Shown here: piece by piece, positions 1 to 9,439 of the stretch | Position numbering within the stretch: the stretch's first letter is position 1 | Layout of the letters: the number at the start of each line of letters is the position of its first letter | Assembly: GCA_963969495.1 (NCBI GenBank) | Contig: OZ018326.1 | Coordinates: 179,965,497 to 180,029,496 of the forward strand | Direction: 5' to 3' | Source: Ceratothoa steindachneri | Taxonomy: Eukaryota > Arthropoda > Malacostraca > Isopoda > Cymothoidae | DNA: 64,000 nucleotides | The notes under the pieces: generated by a model | The model's database searches: none | What the model was told of the DNA's origin: nothing | The model's input: only the letters and a program-made list of their open reading frames with translations | Translations under genes and position numbers: made by a program

Positions 1-472
1 CCAAGTTTCGGCCTCTATCGTTGGTACTACCATAGCCCGCCGTTCGGCATCTGGCATTGAGGTCTCCCCCTAAGAATGCCATTCTGCGGTGTCCAAACAG
101 TGTATAAAAATTACATAACGGGAGATATGCTCGTCGAGGGGGTTGATATGCTGCAGCTATCACGAGGTCTCCGACCAGGGTGTGAACCTCGATTGCCACA
201 AAGGACTCATCGAGTTCTGGCAGTTGTTTGAAGGAGATGTTCCTCTTGACAGCTATTGCAGCACCATCAAACCTTTCCTGGGAATGATTCTTCATGAGCA
301 CTCTGTAGCCCGGTATTTTTATGCGACCAGCTGTTGTGTCGATACCGTGCTCTGTGATGAGAATGATGTCGGGGTCGAGCACACGGAATATGTTACCATA
401 TGCCGTGGCCTTATCCTCCCAACCATTCACATTGAGTGTCAGAATCCTCATTTTATTGCTTACTCTTTCCAT
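1..472 (-). CDS. Non-LTR retrotransposon ORF2, N-terminal endonuclease (partial)
   Basis: Reading the minus strand from an ATG at 472 gives an open frame of 157 codons that runs off the left edge. It starts MERVSNKMRILTLNVNGW, the usual opening of an exonuclease-endonuclease-phosphatase (APE-like) endonuclease. Later it contains ITEHG, an AAYQPP block and LGGDLNAR, the family's metal-binding and catalytic blocks. Such endonucleases nick target DNA to prime reverse transcription. The ORF starts 11 bases downstream of the ORF1 stop, the normal ORF1-ORF2 arrangement. The reverse transcriptase must lie left of the window. No stop or frameshift is visible in this part. Confidence 0.85.
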   Translation of the reverse strand, partial: MERVSNKMRILTLNVNGWEDKATAYGNIFRVLDPDIILITEHGIDTTAGRIKIPGYRVLMKNHSQERFDGAAIAVKRNISFKQLPELDESFVAIEVHTLVGDLVIAAAYQPPRRAYLPLCNFYTLFGHRRMAFLGGDLNARCRTAGYGSTNDRGRNL

Positions 473-482
473 CTTGAGTCAC

Positions 483-1991
483 CTAGTGTTTTTGGGTGAC
501 GTTCTTCCTCCTCCCATTCTTCTTCTTCCTGAATTCAGCGTTAGAGAGCTGCTCGCATGTGTTCTGATGAAGGATCACATTCTGTGCGAGTAGGGCCTCT
601 TCCACTGTACCAGGGTCTATCTCAGAGTCGTACTCCCATTTATAGATTTTTGCTTTAATCCCTTGGAAAATACGACAAGGCTCCATTTCCTCTGGGAAGG
701 GGAATTGATCGCAGGCGTAAACCCTCAGGTTGATATAGTTCGCCCGCAATCTCTTGGATTTCTTCTTTTTACCCTTCTTTTCCAGGGGTTTGGATGCTTC
801 CGCGTCTGAGGAGTCCGAAGAGTCTGATGAGCTGCTCGTTTCCGAGCTCGCTTGTTTCGCCGTGCTTGTCATAGATTGGGTGGGAGCAGGAGTTTTCGTC
901 TCGACTGCTACGTTATTCGTTTTTTCGGTTTGTTGTTTACTTGGGTTAGCTTGCACCTTAGTCTGCTGGGCTTTTGGGGTCATCTGCAAATGCAGTACGT
1001 CCCCAGAAGGGGGATTATCCGGGAACCACATTTGTTCCATCCCATTTTTGGCCAACATCTGATTCAACTCGGTGGCGAATGTGCCTGGGCGAGCCAAATT
1101 CATGACGTGCGCATGAAGTATGCACGTCATGATTTTCGTAGATCCCTCATTTTCAATTTTGAGGTATGTTCTTCTGGCATCCACCTCTGAGATGGCTGCC
1201 TTTGCCGCTTGTGCGTAGGACGTGTTCGCCCTACGTGTGACCTCATTCCTCTTTGCCTCCTGCTTATTCCTCATAACTTCTTTCTTGGCGGGACAAGACA
1301 TGGCCATCGTTCGGTGGCCCTGCCCGCAACTCACGCATTTTTCTGTTGTGCTGACACAATTCCGCCAATTGTGGCCAAGCTGGCTGCATTTGGAGCAGGT
1401 CTCCTGTGGCTCCTTGCAGTCCTTGGTGGCGTGTGTCTCCATCTTATAGCACTTGAAGCAGTATTGGACCGGGGTGAACTCACCCTTTTCCACCTGCTCC
1501 CCGCTAATTTTAGCGTTAAACATGAGGAGACCCTGCTCCTTCGCCTTCTGTGCCATGGTAGTCTCCGTGAAGACTACCTTAAACACGTGCGAGTAATCGC
1601 TGCCGTCCCTCCGATTCTTGAATTTTATAATTTCGGCTACCTTAGCCCAGGCCTGCCGTTGTTCTATCTCCACTCTTATCTCGCTTGCTGTATGCTGCCC
1701 AATCCACGGATCGATCCGGCGGCATACAACACTCCTGTGCGCCAGGATCTGGGGTGGCACTGCAGGCTGCAGTCCTATGGCCCGAAGGGCTTCGACTGCC
1801 TTCTCCTTGGCAATATCTTCTATATCCTTTTCGGTTTCGCATATTGCGATATAACCCGAGGGAATGTCCAGGAGTCTCACCATGGCTATTCCCAGTTTAC
1901 CATACACGGCCTCGAAGGTGGATTCCCTGCTGGGCTTGGGTTGCCCTTCGACAACCCGCAGAGGAATCCGGGTCGTGTGATCTTGGGCCAT
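483..1991 (-). CDS. Non-LTR retrotransposon ORF1, Gag-like RNA-binding protein
   Basis: This is an uninterrupted 502-residue frame. The middle third holds three zinc knuckles in tandem: CX2CX5HX4C (CFKCYKMETHATKDC), CX2CX4HX4C (CSKCSQLGHNWRNC) and CX2CX3HX6C (CVSCGQGHRTMAMSC). The triple knuckle is typical of Gag-like ORF1 proteins of jockey/I-type LINEs, which coat the element RNA. The C-terminal third has a Ser/Asp-rich stretch followed by a Lys-rich patch (KKGKKKKSKR), which could bind RNA or act as a nuclear signal. The endonuclease ORF follows on the same strand. The clade is not certain. The intact frame suggests a fairly recent copy. Confidence 0.85.
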   Translation of the reverse strand: MAQDHTTRIPLRVVEGQPKPSRESTFEAVYGKLGIAMVRLLDIPSGYIAICETEKDIEDIAKEKAVEALRAIGLQPAVPPQILAHRSVVCRRIDPWIGQHTASEIRVEIEQRQAWAKVAEIIKFKNRRDGSDYSHVFKVVFTETTMAQKAKEQGLLMFNAKISGEQVEKGEFTPVQYCFKCYKMETHATKDCKEPQETCSKCSQLGHNWRNCVSTTEKCVSCGQGHRTMAMSCPAKKEVMRNKQEAKRNEVTRRANTSYAQAAKAAISEVDARRTYLKIENEGSTKIMTCILHAHVMNLARPGTFATELNQMLAKNGMEQMWFPDNPPSGDVLHLQMTPKAQQTKVQANPSKQQTEKTNNVAVETKTPAPTQSMTSTAKQASSETSSSSDSSDSSDAEASKPLEKKGKKKKSKRLRANYINLRVYACDQFPFPEEMEPCRIFQGIKAKIYKWEYDSEIDPGTVEEALLAQNVILHQNTCEQLSNAEFRKKKNGRRKNVTQKH

Positions 1992-2582
1992 CTCTTCTCG
2001 AGAGTGGCCCCTTAGCGTTGATGATTGGTTGCACCAGATGCTCTCGTTGTGGGGGAACTTGTTGTTGATCAGTATGGTGCACCTCTTCTTCTACGTGTTC
2101 TTCTGTGTTGGTTTATTTGGGGGGGGGCTCCCTCTACTTCGCCTCTAAGCTTACGTGAACTTTATTGCCAAATGGGGGGGATGAATGATGGAGGGTGAGC
2201 CCGGGCGAGGCCCCTCAGATGGGTGATGAGTGGCGGACTTGATGATGGGTGGTGTTAGAATCAACTACCACCACCCGGGGTGCCGCCCCATCTGGGGTTT
2301 GGATATCGATGCTGTTTCCAACTTACACAGGGACGGTTGTGTGTCCCCCTGTGGTCCTGGCCGGAAGTTACCCTTAGAGATTAGAGCGAACTCTTCCCCA
2401 AAGCTTTCAGCATCGCCTCGTAACCGGGCGGTCTCTTCCGTAGAGTTCCACAGTGGGCTAATCCTCAAACCTGCTTTCCTTTACGTCCCCAATTATGTCT
2501 ATCAAATTGGACCGACATAGTTGTGGCGAGACTAGATGAGTGGCAGTTCAGTTCAATTCAGCGTCGCGACTCCGTAGAGGGA
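1992..2582 (-). other. Probable 5' UTR of the LINE at 1-1991
   Basis: No coding frame is supported here. The stretch lies directly upstream of ORF1 on the minus strand and is GC-richer than the flanking DNA. It ends at a 15-base G run (2583-2597) where the sequence character changes. I infer that it is the element's 5' UTR with an internal promoter. The exact 5' end and a target-site duplication cannot be fixed because the other end is outside the window. Confidence 0.4.
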
Positions 2583-2597
2583 GGGGGGGGGGGGGGG
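2583..2597. repeat. Poly-G run
   Basis: Fifteen consecutive G residues on the plus strand, at the apparent outer edge of the minus-strand LINE. Confidence 0.95.
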
Positions 2598-2859
2598 TTA
2601 GCACGACATCTAGACTTCTAGGTGCCGGTGTAAAATTCGTTAAGGAATTCTCCCCGTAAGGATGATGAGGCTCCAAAAAATGGCGTTTTGAGCCTCCCTT
2701 GCCTCCGACTTTTCCTCCTTTTCCAAAATTGAGATCTTTTCAGCGTCGACTTTTCAAGTGAAATTATGCTGCCTTCAGGTGATCTTACGATGGGCAACGT
2801 GTGCTTAAATAGGCAGGGCTTTGGAACAAAATTAATGTGGTCTGCGTGTACGTTCTTAT

Positions 2860-3250
2860 ATCTATTATGATCACGGAGGTATTGAATCTCGTATCTGTTC
2901 TTACTGAGATCCTTATGATTCTATAGGTTCCGTCCCACTTGAGGTAGAACTTTTTGTGGCGTGCAGTGGTTTAACGCTTTTAATGTAAATCGCATCCCCA
3001 AGGCGAGTTTGCGGTGGATTGCTATACGATGCTGTTCTACCTCAATTTGTCTGTTACGGATCTCAAGGACTTCCCGAACTATGTGAAATATCCTGAACGC
3101 TCGTGCAGGATATTTGGTTTAGTATCAATCATTTCTATTGCAGACAATATGTGTCCGAAATCGCCGTCGGGTAGATAACAGGAAGAAGCTTGTCATAATG
3201 GTAAAACGCGAAGTGGGGAGTATCACCGATGGAGTTTTGAGGGATCAGGT
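2860..3250 (-). pseudogene. LTR-retrotransposon integrase C-terminal remnant
   Basis: Minus-strand frames give, in order, a NSIGDTPHFAFYHYDK block (end of the integrase catalytic core of Ty3/Gypsy-type elements), an IEVEQHRIAIHRKLALGD block and KFYLKWDGTYRIIR. The last matches the GPYxVxxI beta-barrel of integrase C-terminal domains. The blocks lie in different frames, so at least two indels and several stops have accumulated. The type of block differs from the Gypsy remnant at 6,840-12,100, so it is probably a separate element. The rest of the interval 2,600-3,800 shows nothing else I can name. Confidence 0.5.
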
Positions 3251-3799
3251 TTCAACCTCTCGTATGATAATAAATATCCTAACTATACCAGAGATTCATG
3301 TAAGAAATTGAATTTCTTGAACTTCACTAACCTTAGCAGGTTAGTAAATCTGTCTTACTCTGTTATCTCCTTTAAAGGCCGTATGAATGAAAATCCTTAG
3401 AGCCAAGTATTGGAAACTAGTTGGGTAATTTTGAATAATATTTTCTGAGGAAAAATATTGTGTCCCAGGATGAAAAAATTGGAAAAGCGAAATGTTTCAT
3501 GCACCCATAGGAGGGAGATGCAAATTATCTGATTAATATGAATGTTTTATTATCTGCTACCACTTAGGATGACTTTAAAAATGAACAGGAGGTGTACAAG
3601 GATGTAAAATTGGCCCAGCCTTTGCTCTCTCTCTATCAGTAATGCGTTTCAAGCAAAATGGAAATTACTGTGCATTGCCCTCCAGGCTGCTGAAGATAAT
3701 CTGAACCTCCATTACACCAAGCGGCATGTGCTAATCGGTTGATAAATATTGTTATGTTATTTATGCTAATTTCACCCCCACAAGCCCAAATAACGCTAC

Positions 3800-3804
3800 A
3801 GGAT
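3800..3804. repeat. Target-site duplication AGGAT, left copy
   Basis: AGGAT immediately precedes the TGTCA start of the LTR at 3,805 and is repeated at 6,835-6,839 right after the LTR end GACA. A 5-bp duplication is normal for Ty3/Gypsy integration. Confidence 0.75.
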
Positions 3805-4105
3805 TGTCAAGGAGAGAGAGAGAGAGAGAAAGAAAGTAACCCCCCTAGAACCCAACGTCTACCCGTGGCGCCTGAGAAAGATGCACCTGCACGGCCAGAC
3901 AGCTCCAAAGGAGCATCGAGACTTCGCGCGGTCGGTTGACCCGGATTGGGTTCTCTTTATCTTCTCGTCTCATAGTCTGACCGACGCCAAACCTACAGCG
4001 CCAAGGACCTTTGCACAAGGCTGTGAGGCAAACGAGACTATCCCCCTCCCCCCACCCTGGCGTGCTAAGTCTAATGAGGTCCTCGTCCCCTTTCCCCCAA
4101 ATCTA
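3805..4105 (+). repeat. Truncated 5' LTR of the Gmr1-like element
   Basis: This stretch matches the first part of the 3' LTR at 5,839-6,100 (shared blocks CCTAGAACCCAACGTCTACC, GACTTCGCGCRGTCRG and ACCTTTGCRCAAGGCTGTGA). It carries a (GA)n expansion near 3,813. The similarity stops near 4,105, where Gag-region sequence begins, so about 700 bp of LTR plus leader were deleted. Confidence 0.8.
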
Positions 4106-4253
4106 AGCCAAACAAAGGAAAATTCTTCCCGCAAAAGGGAAACAAGTTTCCCAAGGTAACTGGAAGGGCGAAGCCGAAACCACTCTTTTCGTTGAACACC
4201 GGGATGTAAAACCGTTCTCTTCAGGACCCCTTACGTCATCTTTCTCCAGGATA

Positions 4254-4649
4254 CCCATCATTTGTTTTTCTTGTAGTGTGGAGCATCACATGAAAGTGAA
4301 CTGCCCCCAGAACTCTCAGTTCAGGAATAACTCTTCTCACCAGGTACACCAGATCTGTGCCACGTCTGCGCCTCCATCAACACCATCAGAATCTTATCCT
4401 CCCCCGAGCACCTCAAGTCCCAGCGGTTACCAAGTAAACTTCTTGTTCGATAAGAATAACCCTAGAGGCATTAAGTTCGAATTTGGAACGATTAATGGCT
4501 GCCGTGTCTCCACTCTTGCGAGAGATACCGGGTGCACCGGAATAGTGGTTTCGGACAAGCTGCTTCCCCCATTAACCCCGGACCATAATGAATTCGCCGT
4601 CGTGCACGACTACTTGGGGCGTGCCAATCGGTTGGTTCCCTGTCGTTAA
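4254..4649 (+). pseudogene. Gag zinc knuckle and aspartic protease fragment (Gmr1-like)
   Basis: The frame contains a CX2CX4HX4C knuckle (CFSCSVEHHMKVNC), a Ser/Pro-rich linker and then a protease-like block STLARDTGCTGIVVSDKL. Its DTG triad is the active-site signature of retroviral-type aspartic proteases. These normally cleave the Gag-Pol polyprotein. The same block occurs at 20,430-20,650 (minus) and about 14,960-15,080 (plus). The frame closes at 4,649. Further family sequence (an AEVVAAPIK block) follows in another frame, so the copy is broken. Confidence 0.7.
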
Positions 4650-4789
4650 GTGCTCATCGATTGTGCGTACTTCACTGGCTGGGCAGAAGTAGTAGCAGCC
4701 CCTATTAAATTATGCTCCATCCTCATTGGCCAGTGTCCTCGGGTCTCCCCAACTCTGTGGCCCGACCAGTGCTTACCCGTTTGCAACTG

Positions 4790-5350
4790 GTAAAAGATTC
4801 GAAGATACCCTCACCCCTAGAAACCTCACGTTCTTCAGAGTTCAAGAAGCTCATGACTCTAGACTTCGCAAGGAACCAAAAGAACTGTGATTCCATCTGA
4901 TTCCGAGGAGACATGGTGATCTCCTACGAAGTTGCGGACGGCTTACTATACCGTGTATGCTAAAAAAACGGTAAACCCCCGATGCGAGTATTGTGTGTCC
5001 CGCGTTCTCACGTTGATCATATTTTAACCACTGCTTATGACAGCCTATTTTCAGGCCATTTTAGCCACCCGAAGACCACTCACAACATCTTCAAATACTT
5101 TTATTGGTCAGGCGCCCATGAAGAAATCCTTCGCTACTGTAGGTTTTGCGACATCTACCAAAAGACTGCGCCAGAGGACGATTTAAGCCCGCACCGTTGT
5201 GAAGAGGAGCTCTAATCTCAGAGTCGTTTTGCCCTGACGCGATTGATCTCAGCGGTCCGATATATCTCCCGTCGAGTGAAAGACACAGTCACGCGCTAAC
5301 TTTAGTGGATTTTGCGCCCTGGTTCTCCGATACCGTGCCATTGAAGAATA
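4790..5350 (+). pseudogene. Integrase zinc-binding domain fragment (Gmr1-like)
   Basis: The longest open piece (4,982-5,215) reads VPRSHVDHILTTAYDSLFSGHF, then HPKTTHNIFKYFYWSGAHEEI and RYCRFCDIYQKT. This is the H-H-C-C N-terminal zinc domain of retroviral-type integrases (HFSHPKT, then CRFCDIC-like). The start of the catalytic core follows in other frames (PIYLPSSE and LVDFA-like words) and stops abruptly near 5,350, before the second catalytic Asp. The fragment cannot encode an active integrase. Confidence 0.75.
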
Positions 5351-5360
5351 ATTTATTTTT

Positions 5361-5790
5361 ATGTGCCATAATTTGTTTTTATTATTGTGTATATACTTTT
5401 GATGAGTTACCCTGTTCGTATGTACCTTTTTTTTGTATTGTGGGACCTTTTTTTTAATAGCCTTGCATGTAAGGTCCTGTTATCGAGACTATGATGACCT
5501 AGGCTATTAAAAACTATTCCTGTCTATCTTATTGTATTATTATTCTTGTAGTTTTGTGTAATGCCTTTTAAGAATATGTGACATTATTTTTTTATTATTG
5601 TGTATATATTTTTCATGAATTACCTTGTTAGTATGTACCCTTTTTTTGTATTGTGGGACTTTTCTTTTTATTTGGGGGGGGGGAAGATTTACTTGTTTGT
5701 AAGCCCCTGGTTAACGAGACTATTTTGACCCCGACTATTGATAACTATTCTGTCTGTCTTATTGTATTATTATTGACTTATTGTATTATT
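5361..5790 (+). repeat. Diverged tandem duplication in the 3' non-coding region
   Basis: The AT-rich region appears twice in tandem with a period of about 205 bp. Shared words include TTTTATTATTGTGTATATA, TTTTTGTATTGTGGGAC and a GTCT..CTTATTGTATTATTATT end. The same region occurs once in the minus-strand relative at 19,420-19,700. It is therefore the family's 3' untranslated region, duplicated here. Confidence 0.65.
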
Positions 5791-5825
5791 AGTCTCATGT
5801 CACTTCATTCGGAAGCTCAATCTTG

Positions 5826-5838
5826 GAAGGGAAGGAGA
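5826..5838 (+). promoter_or_regulatory. Polypurine tract
   Basis: GAAGGGAAGGAGA directly abuts the TGTCAG start of the 3' LTR. A purine run in this position primes plus-strand DNA synthesis in LTR retroelements. The minus-strand relative has GGGAGGGAAGAAGA in the same place. Confidence 0.8.
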
Positions 5839-6834
5839 TGTCAGAGAGAGAAAGTTACCCCCCATCCTCCTAGAACCCAACGTCTACCCGTGGTGCCTGA
5901 GAAAAAAGCACCTGCACGGCCAGACAGCCCCAAGGGACATCGAGACTTCGCGCAGTCAGCTGACCCGGGTTGGGTTCTCTTTATCTTCCCGTCTCATCGT
6001 CTGACCGACGCCAGACCTACGGTGCCAAGGACCTTTGCGCAAGGCTGTGAGGCCACCGAGACTATCCCACAACCCCTGGCGTGCTGAGTCTAATGAGATC
6101 CCCGTCTCCCTTTGGGGGGCCCCCGGTGACTCGCTTTCGCCGAGGCAGTATAGATTCTTCGAGAAAAGCTTTAAGAAACCAGTACCATACAGCCCCATTT
6201 TGGTTAGCAGTCACTTACAGTCTCGTACGCCCTACTCCACCTCTCAACGGCTTCCAACTACGAACGCTATACGTCACTTCTCTACTCGTCCCAGCTCGTA
6301 CCCAATGCCAGAGTTCCTGCCGACAGACGATAGACACGGACAGGCATCTATCACTCAGTTATCGACTTCGTTCAACGACTAGAGTACTCTCTCGCTCATT
6401 TCTCAGCGAGGTTAAAGAAGAAGGAATCTTGCAAGTTCAACTTTGCAGAGCTCCGTTTCCTCGCCGTATTTAAGCCCCCAGTCAATTAGGCTTTCCGTGA
6501 GTCTCCCCTATAATTGCACTCTCCCATTTTCTCTGGAAGCAATCACCGTGCATCCTCTCTCGGACCCTCGTACCTGTCGAGTCAGTTGTACCCCCGCTCC
6601 CTGTTTGGTACCCCTGATCTCATTTTATTTATTGTCATTTATATACTTGTGCTATTAATATTTTCTTTGTATATAGTAAAGTTATATATTTTTCTACCAT
6701 TAGTTTCTCTAATACCAGAACCTCCAAGAATTGATTATTTAGGCCAACCGCACTTGATTTTGTTTATTTAACCCTCGCATTGGGATCTGTATCCCGATTT
6801 TCTGGCGTGCCCTCTTCACGGTCACCCTACGACA
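5839..6834 (+). repeat. 3' LTR of Gmr1-like element (996 bp)
   Basis: Starts TGTCAG and ends CTACGACA (TG...CA), flanked by the polypurine tract and by AGGAT. It contains TATTTAAG near 6,466, a possible TATA box, and an AT-rich zone with ATATAGTAAAG. It aligns along its whole length with 18,301-19,286 (reverse complement) and with the 22,252-24,557 LTR after removing the triplication. Confidence 0.85.
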
Positions 6835-6839
6835 AGGAT
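6835..6839. repeat. Target-site duplication AGGAT, right copy
   Basis: Matches 3,800-3,804 and directly follows the LTR end at 6,834. Confidence 0.75.
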
Positions 6840-7330
6840 AATGTTTCACTAGACGTCTGCCATTACTATCCACAAATTTGTAAAGCTTGCCCTCACGCTT
6901 TATCAACGGGAAAGGACCAACATATGGCGCTTCCAGTGGTTTGCGAACGCGGTCTATTCATACCCACACATGAGTTGCCTCACAAAGATATTTGCGTAGG
7001 AAAGGCTTGAGCACCGAGGGCAAGTGCTCTAAGGATGCCTGCGTGAAATTGAGTTGTGACATCGTTGTGGTTAATTCTTTAATAAACTTTTAATCGATCT
7101 TCAATGAGATGACGAAACAAAAGGCCTCGAGCACAAAAGTGTAGTTCCCGTGACTGCCATGAAAGGCGAAAATCCCAAGTCATTTAGTAAGGTGCCAATG
7201 CCCAAAACGATAATGGAAACGGGCCATTATAGAGTATTTAAAAATCATGTGTACTATTTCCACCATCCCGTTTGTGGACGGGCGATACGCTGTGGCGAGA
7301 GACCATGAAAACCAACGAGGGCAGACAATT
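6840..7330 (-). pseudogene. Gypsy integrase C-terminal part
   Basis: Minus-strand words run RPSTNGMVE (the conserved NGMVER glutamate block), then FIKELTTTMSQL and a Pro-rich tail that resembles the PL..PY.GP region of 412/mdg1-type integrases. Several stops and a frameshift are present. The left end is cut by the Gmr1-like insertion at 6,834/6,840. Confidence 0.6.
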
Positions 7331-7334
7331 CCTT

Positions 7335-7505
7335 CAAATTCTTGGGTTCTCTTTATCTTCTCCTCTCATCGTCTGACCGACACCAGACCTACGGCGCCAA
7401 GGACCTTTGCGCAAGGCTATGAAGCCACCGAGACTATCTCACCCTGTCGCGCCAAGTTTAAGGAGATTCCCGTCCCCCTTTGGGGGGCCCCCGGCGACCC
7501 CTTCC
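7335..7505 (+). repeat. Fragment of Gmr1-like LTR inside Gypsy integrase
   Basis: The stretch matches LTR positions about 5,970-6,130, including GGGTTCTCTTTATCTTC and CTTTGGGGGGCCCCCGG. Neither LTR end is present and no duplication was found. It may be a remnant of an older insertion or a gene-conversion or recombination patch. Confidence 0.7.
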
Positions 7506-7960
7506 TTTGTCGGTCACTACGTAAAGCGGGACTCCAAATCTTGAAATCCACCCGTCTGGGAAAGCTAACGCAATCGTTGTGGCACTTACATATTTCCGGA
7601 ATCGGTAACGCTTCGATACATCTCGTAGCTCGGTCGATGTACGATACTAAATACCGATTGTGCGAGGGATAGGATTGCCCAGGCAGTGTACACGGTGGAA
7701 GTGGTTCAACTATATTTCATATGCACTTTCGAACCTTAAAGATGGATTATCAATAGGCAGGGTCGGGGATTTCGTGTGGCGATTGATCTTGAAAGATTGA
7801 CATGGGAGGCACTCCTTTGTCCTTGGGCGAATATCCCTGTCAATATTAGGTCATAAATATCAAGATTTGATAAGACGAAGTGATGCCTTGTCCCCAAGAT
7901 GTGTCAGATTATATAACTGATTGAAGATATTCCTTCTGCACGCCATAGGGACAAACGGTC
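7506..7960 (-). pseudogene. Gypsy integrase N-terminal zinc domain and core start
   Basis: Minus-strand reading gives LTHLGDKASLRLIKS, then CLPCQSFKINRHTKSP (the C-X2-C half of the zinc domain with its usual following KIxRH), then a core block ending DGWISRFGVPLYVVTDKG, where the second catalytic Asp lies in TDKG. Stops interrupt the frame. An LTR fragment separates it from the C-terminal half. Confidence 0.65.
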
Positions 7961-8099
7961 GTGGGTATCTTGATGTTAATTCACACCATAGTTGAGCTTC
8001 CCAGAGAAAAGAGAAAGATTTTAATCGTCATCGAAATTCCTTCGTTTCTTCGTCATCATTTTGCGCCGCCGCCAAAGCTCGGAGGTCAAATGAGTCCAT

Positions 8100-8469
8100 T
8101 TGGCGAATACACCATCCTCGAAAGTCAGTCATCGACTACGTTGTCCTAACCACGCAGTTAGGTGATATCACTGATGTATTCCAAAATGGCTGTCCAATGA
8201 CGTTGATGTCTGTCCGTTTTTGCACTTAATAGCGACCAAAAAGCCGATACTAATGGCTTGTGGTCCGTGTACAAGGTAACATGACGACCTTCAATCCTGT
8301 GACTGAAATGGATAACAGCAAGATACGGCGCTAGGTGCTCTCTGTCGTAGGTAGAGTAGTCTTGCTGTGTCTGGCTTAGCTTGCTCGAAAAGAATGCCAC
8401 CGGTTGTGGCGATCCGTTTACCATTTCGTGCAGGGCAGCACCAGCCGCGTATTGAAAGCAATCCGTCAC
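8100..8469 (-). pseudogene. Gypsy RNase H domain
   Basis: The 103-residue open piece reads TDCFQYAAGAALHEMV (DAS-type first strand, with the catalytic Asp kept), SSKLSQTQQDYSTYDRE (catalytic Glu of YDRE) and LYTDHKPLVSAF (YTDHKPL). This is the classic Ty3/Gypsy RNase H, which degrades RNA in RNA-DNA hybrids. Beyond its stop, other frames continue with an RG..NVV.D.LSRM linker, as in functional Gypsy pol. Confidence 0.85.
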
Positions 8470-8475
8470 CAGCCT

Positions 8476-9430
8476 CTATGGTGAATCATTGGGTAGGGGG
8501 TGACAGAGTTTGACGGTGTTGATTAATGCAGATTTAGCATTCTTAAATGCTCCTCGTGCCATATCGTTCCATTCGAGCTCACGAGCCTTAGGTTGCAAGC
8601 GTGCAAGCTCGGTCAACGGGGCTGCAATTGCGGCAAAATTAGGAATCATCCTTCGGTAGCATCTCAAAAATACGCAAATATCGTGGTAATTCCTTGTAGT
8701 CGTTTGGTAAGGGTATGTCTCCAATTTCCTTCATTTTCTTGGTCGGTGGGCAAATTCCTTCCACCGAAATGTGATAACCTAAAAAATCAATTTCCTCCTT
8801 TGCCAACTCACATTTCTCCAGGGATATCTTCCGACCGTTTTCGACCAGGGTTTTGAAGATTTAATCCAAATGCCTCAAGTGGTCGTCCATATTGTACGAA
8901 AATATCAGGATGTAGTCTATATATACATAAACGAACTTTAATCCTCGAGGCAGGTTATCCATGTGTCGTTGGAATGTGCAACTTGCATTCCGGAGGCCAT
9001 ATGGAAGCTCCACATACTCCCATAATCCAAACAGCGTTATCACGGCAGTCTTCTCTATGTCCGCCGGGTTCAGAGGGATTTGATGGTAAGCACGAATCAG
9101 ATCCAACCTTGAAAAAAATCTTTTACCATAAAGGTGGTTTGCCACACTTTGAATTCGCGGCAATAGATATCTGTCGGGCTTTGTGATCGCATTGAGCGCT
9201 CGAAAATCGCTGACCACCCTGTACTCACCGGGCGACTTTTTGGTACCATGTGAATCGGTGACGCTCATGGTGATTTGGATGGGCGCACGATTTCCTCTTC
9301 AATAGTGTTTCGAAAGTTGCTTTGGCAACTTGCAGCTTCTCCATTGAAAGAGGTCTCGGCCGCGTGAATGTCGGTGGAGCACTACCTGTCCCAATTGTGG
9401 GCGACACTGAGTTCGGCGAAGATGGTGTAA
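8476..9430 (-). pseudogene. Gypsy reverse transcriptase
   Basis: Blocks in order are EYRVVSDFRALNAITKPDRY, FFSRLDLIRAYHQIPL, FGLWEYVELPYGLRNA, and a polymerase active site reading YVYIDYILIFS. The second catalytic Asp of YxDD is replaced by Tyr. A separate frame (8,476-8,724) carries the thumb and connection (FLRCYRRMIPNFAAIAAPLTEL). At the upstream edge an ELSVAHN-like word marks the pol start. The changed active site and frameshifts show that it is inactive. Confidence 0.85.
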
Positions 9431-9439
9431 AGAAATGGC

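Larger units (their letters stand above)
3805..6834 (+). mobile_element. Gmr1-like Ty3/Gypsy element, internally deleted
   Basis: Bounded by AGGAT duplications. Order: truncated 5' LTR (3,805 to about 4,105), Gag zinc knuckle, protease, integrase zinc-binding domain, AT-rich 3' non-coding region, polypurine tract, and full 3' LTR (5,839-6,834). The front of Gag, the integrase core, reverse transcriptase and RNase H are absent. The integrase breakpoint, just after a GAAGAATAATT sequence near 5,350, coincides with that of the minus-strand copy at 18,301-24,557. This points to one non-autonomous lineage. The related copy at 14,881-17,310 shows that the full family has integrase before reverse transcriptase. 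The target is a decayed Gypsy element. Confidence 0.75.

Noticed and set aside
1209..2015. 268-codon plus-strand frame opposite the Gag-like ORF1
   Set aside because: It is the antisense of an ORF with three clear zinc knuckles, has no motif of its own, and its length follows from the composition of the true gene.
6802..6834. TGGCGTGCCCTCTTCACGG as a primer-binding site near the LTR end
   Set aside because: The LTR boundary set by the AGGAT duplication lies beyond it, so it is inside the LTR, and it does not match a tRNA 3' end.
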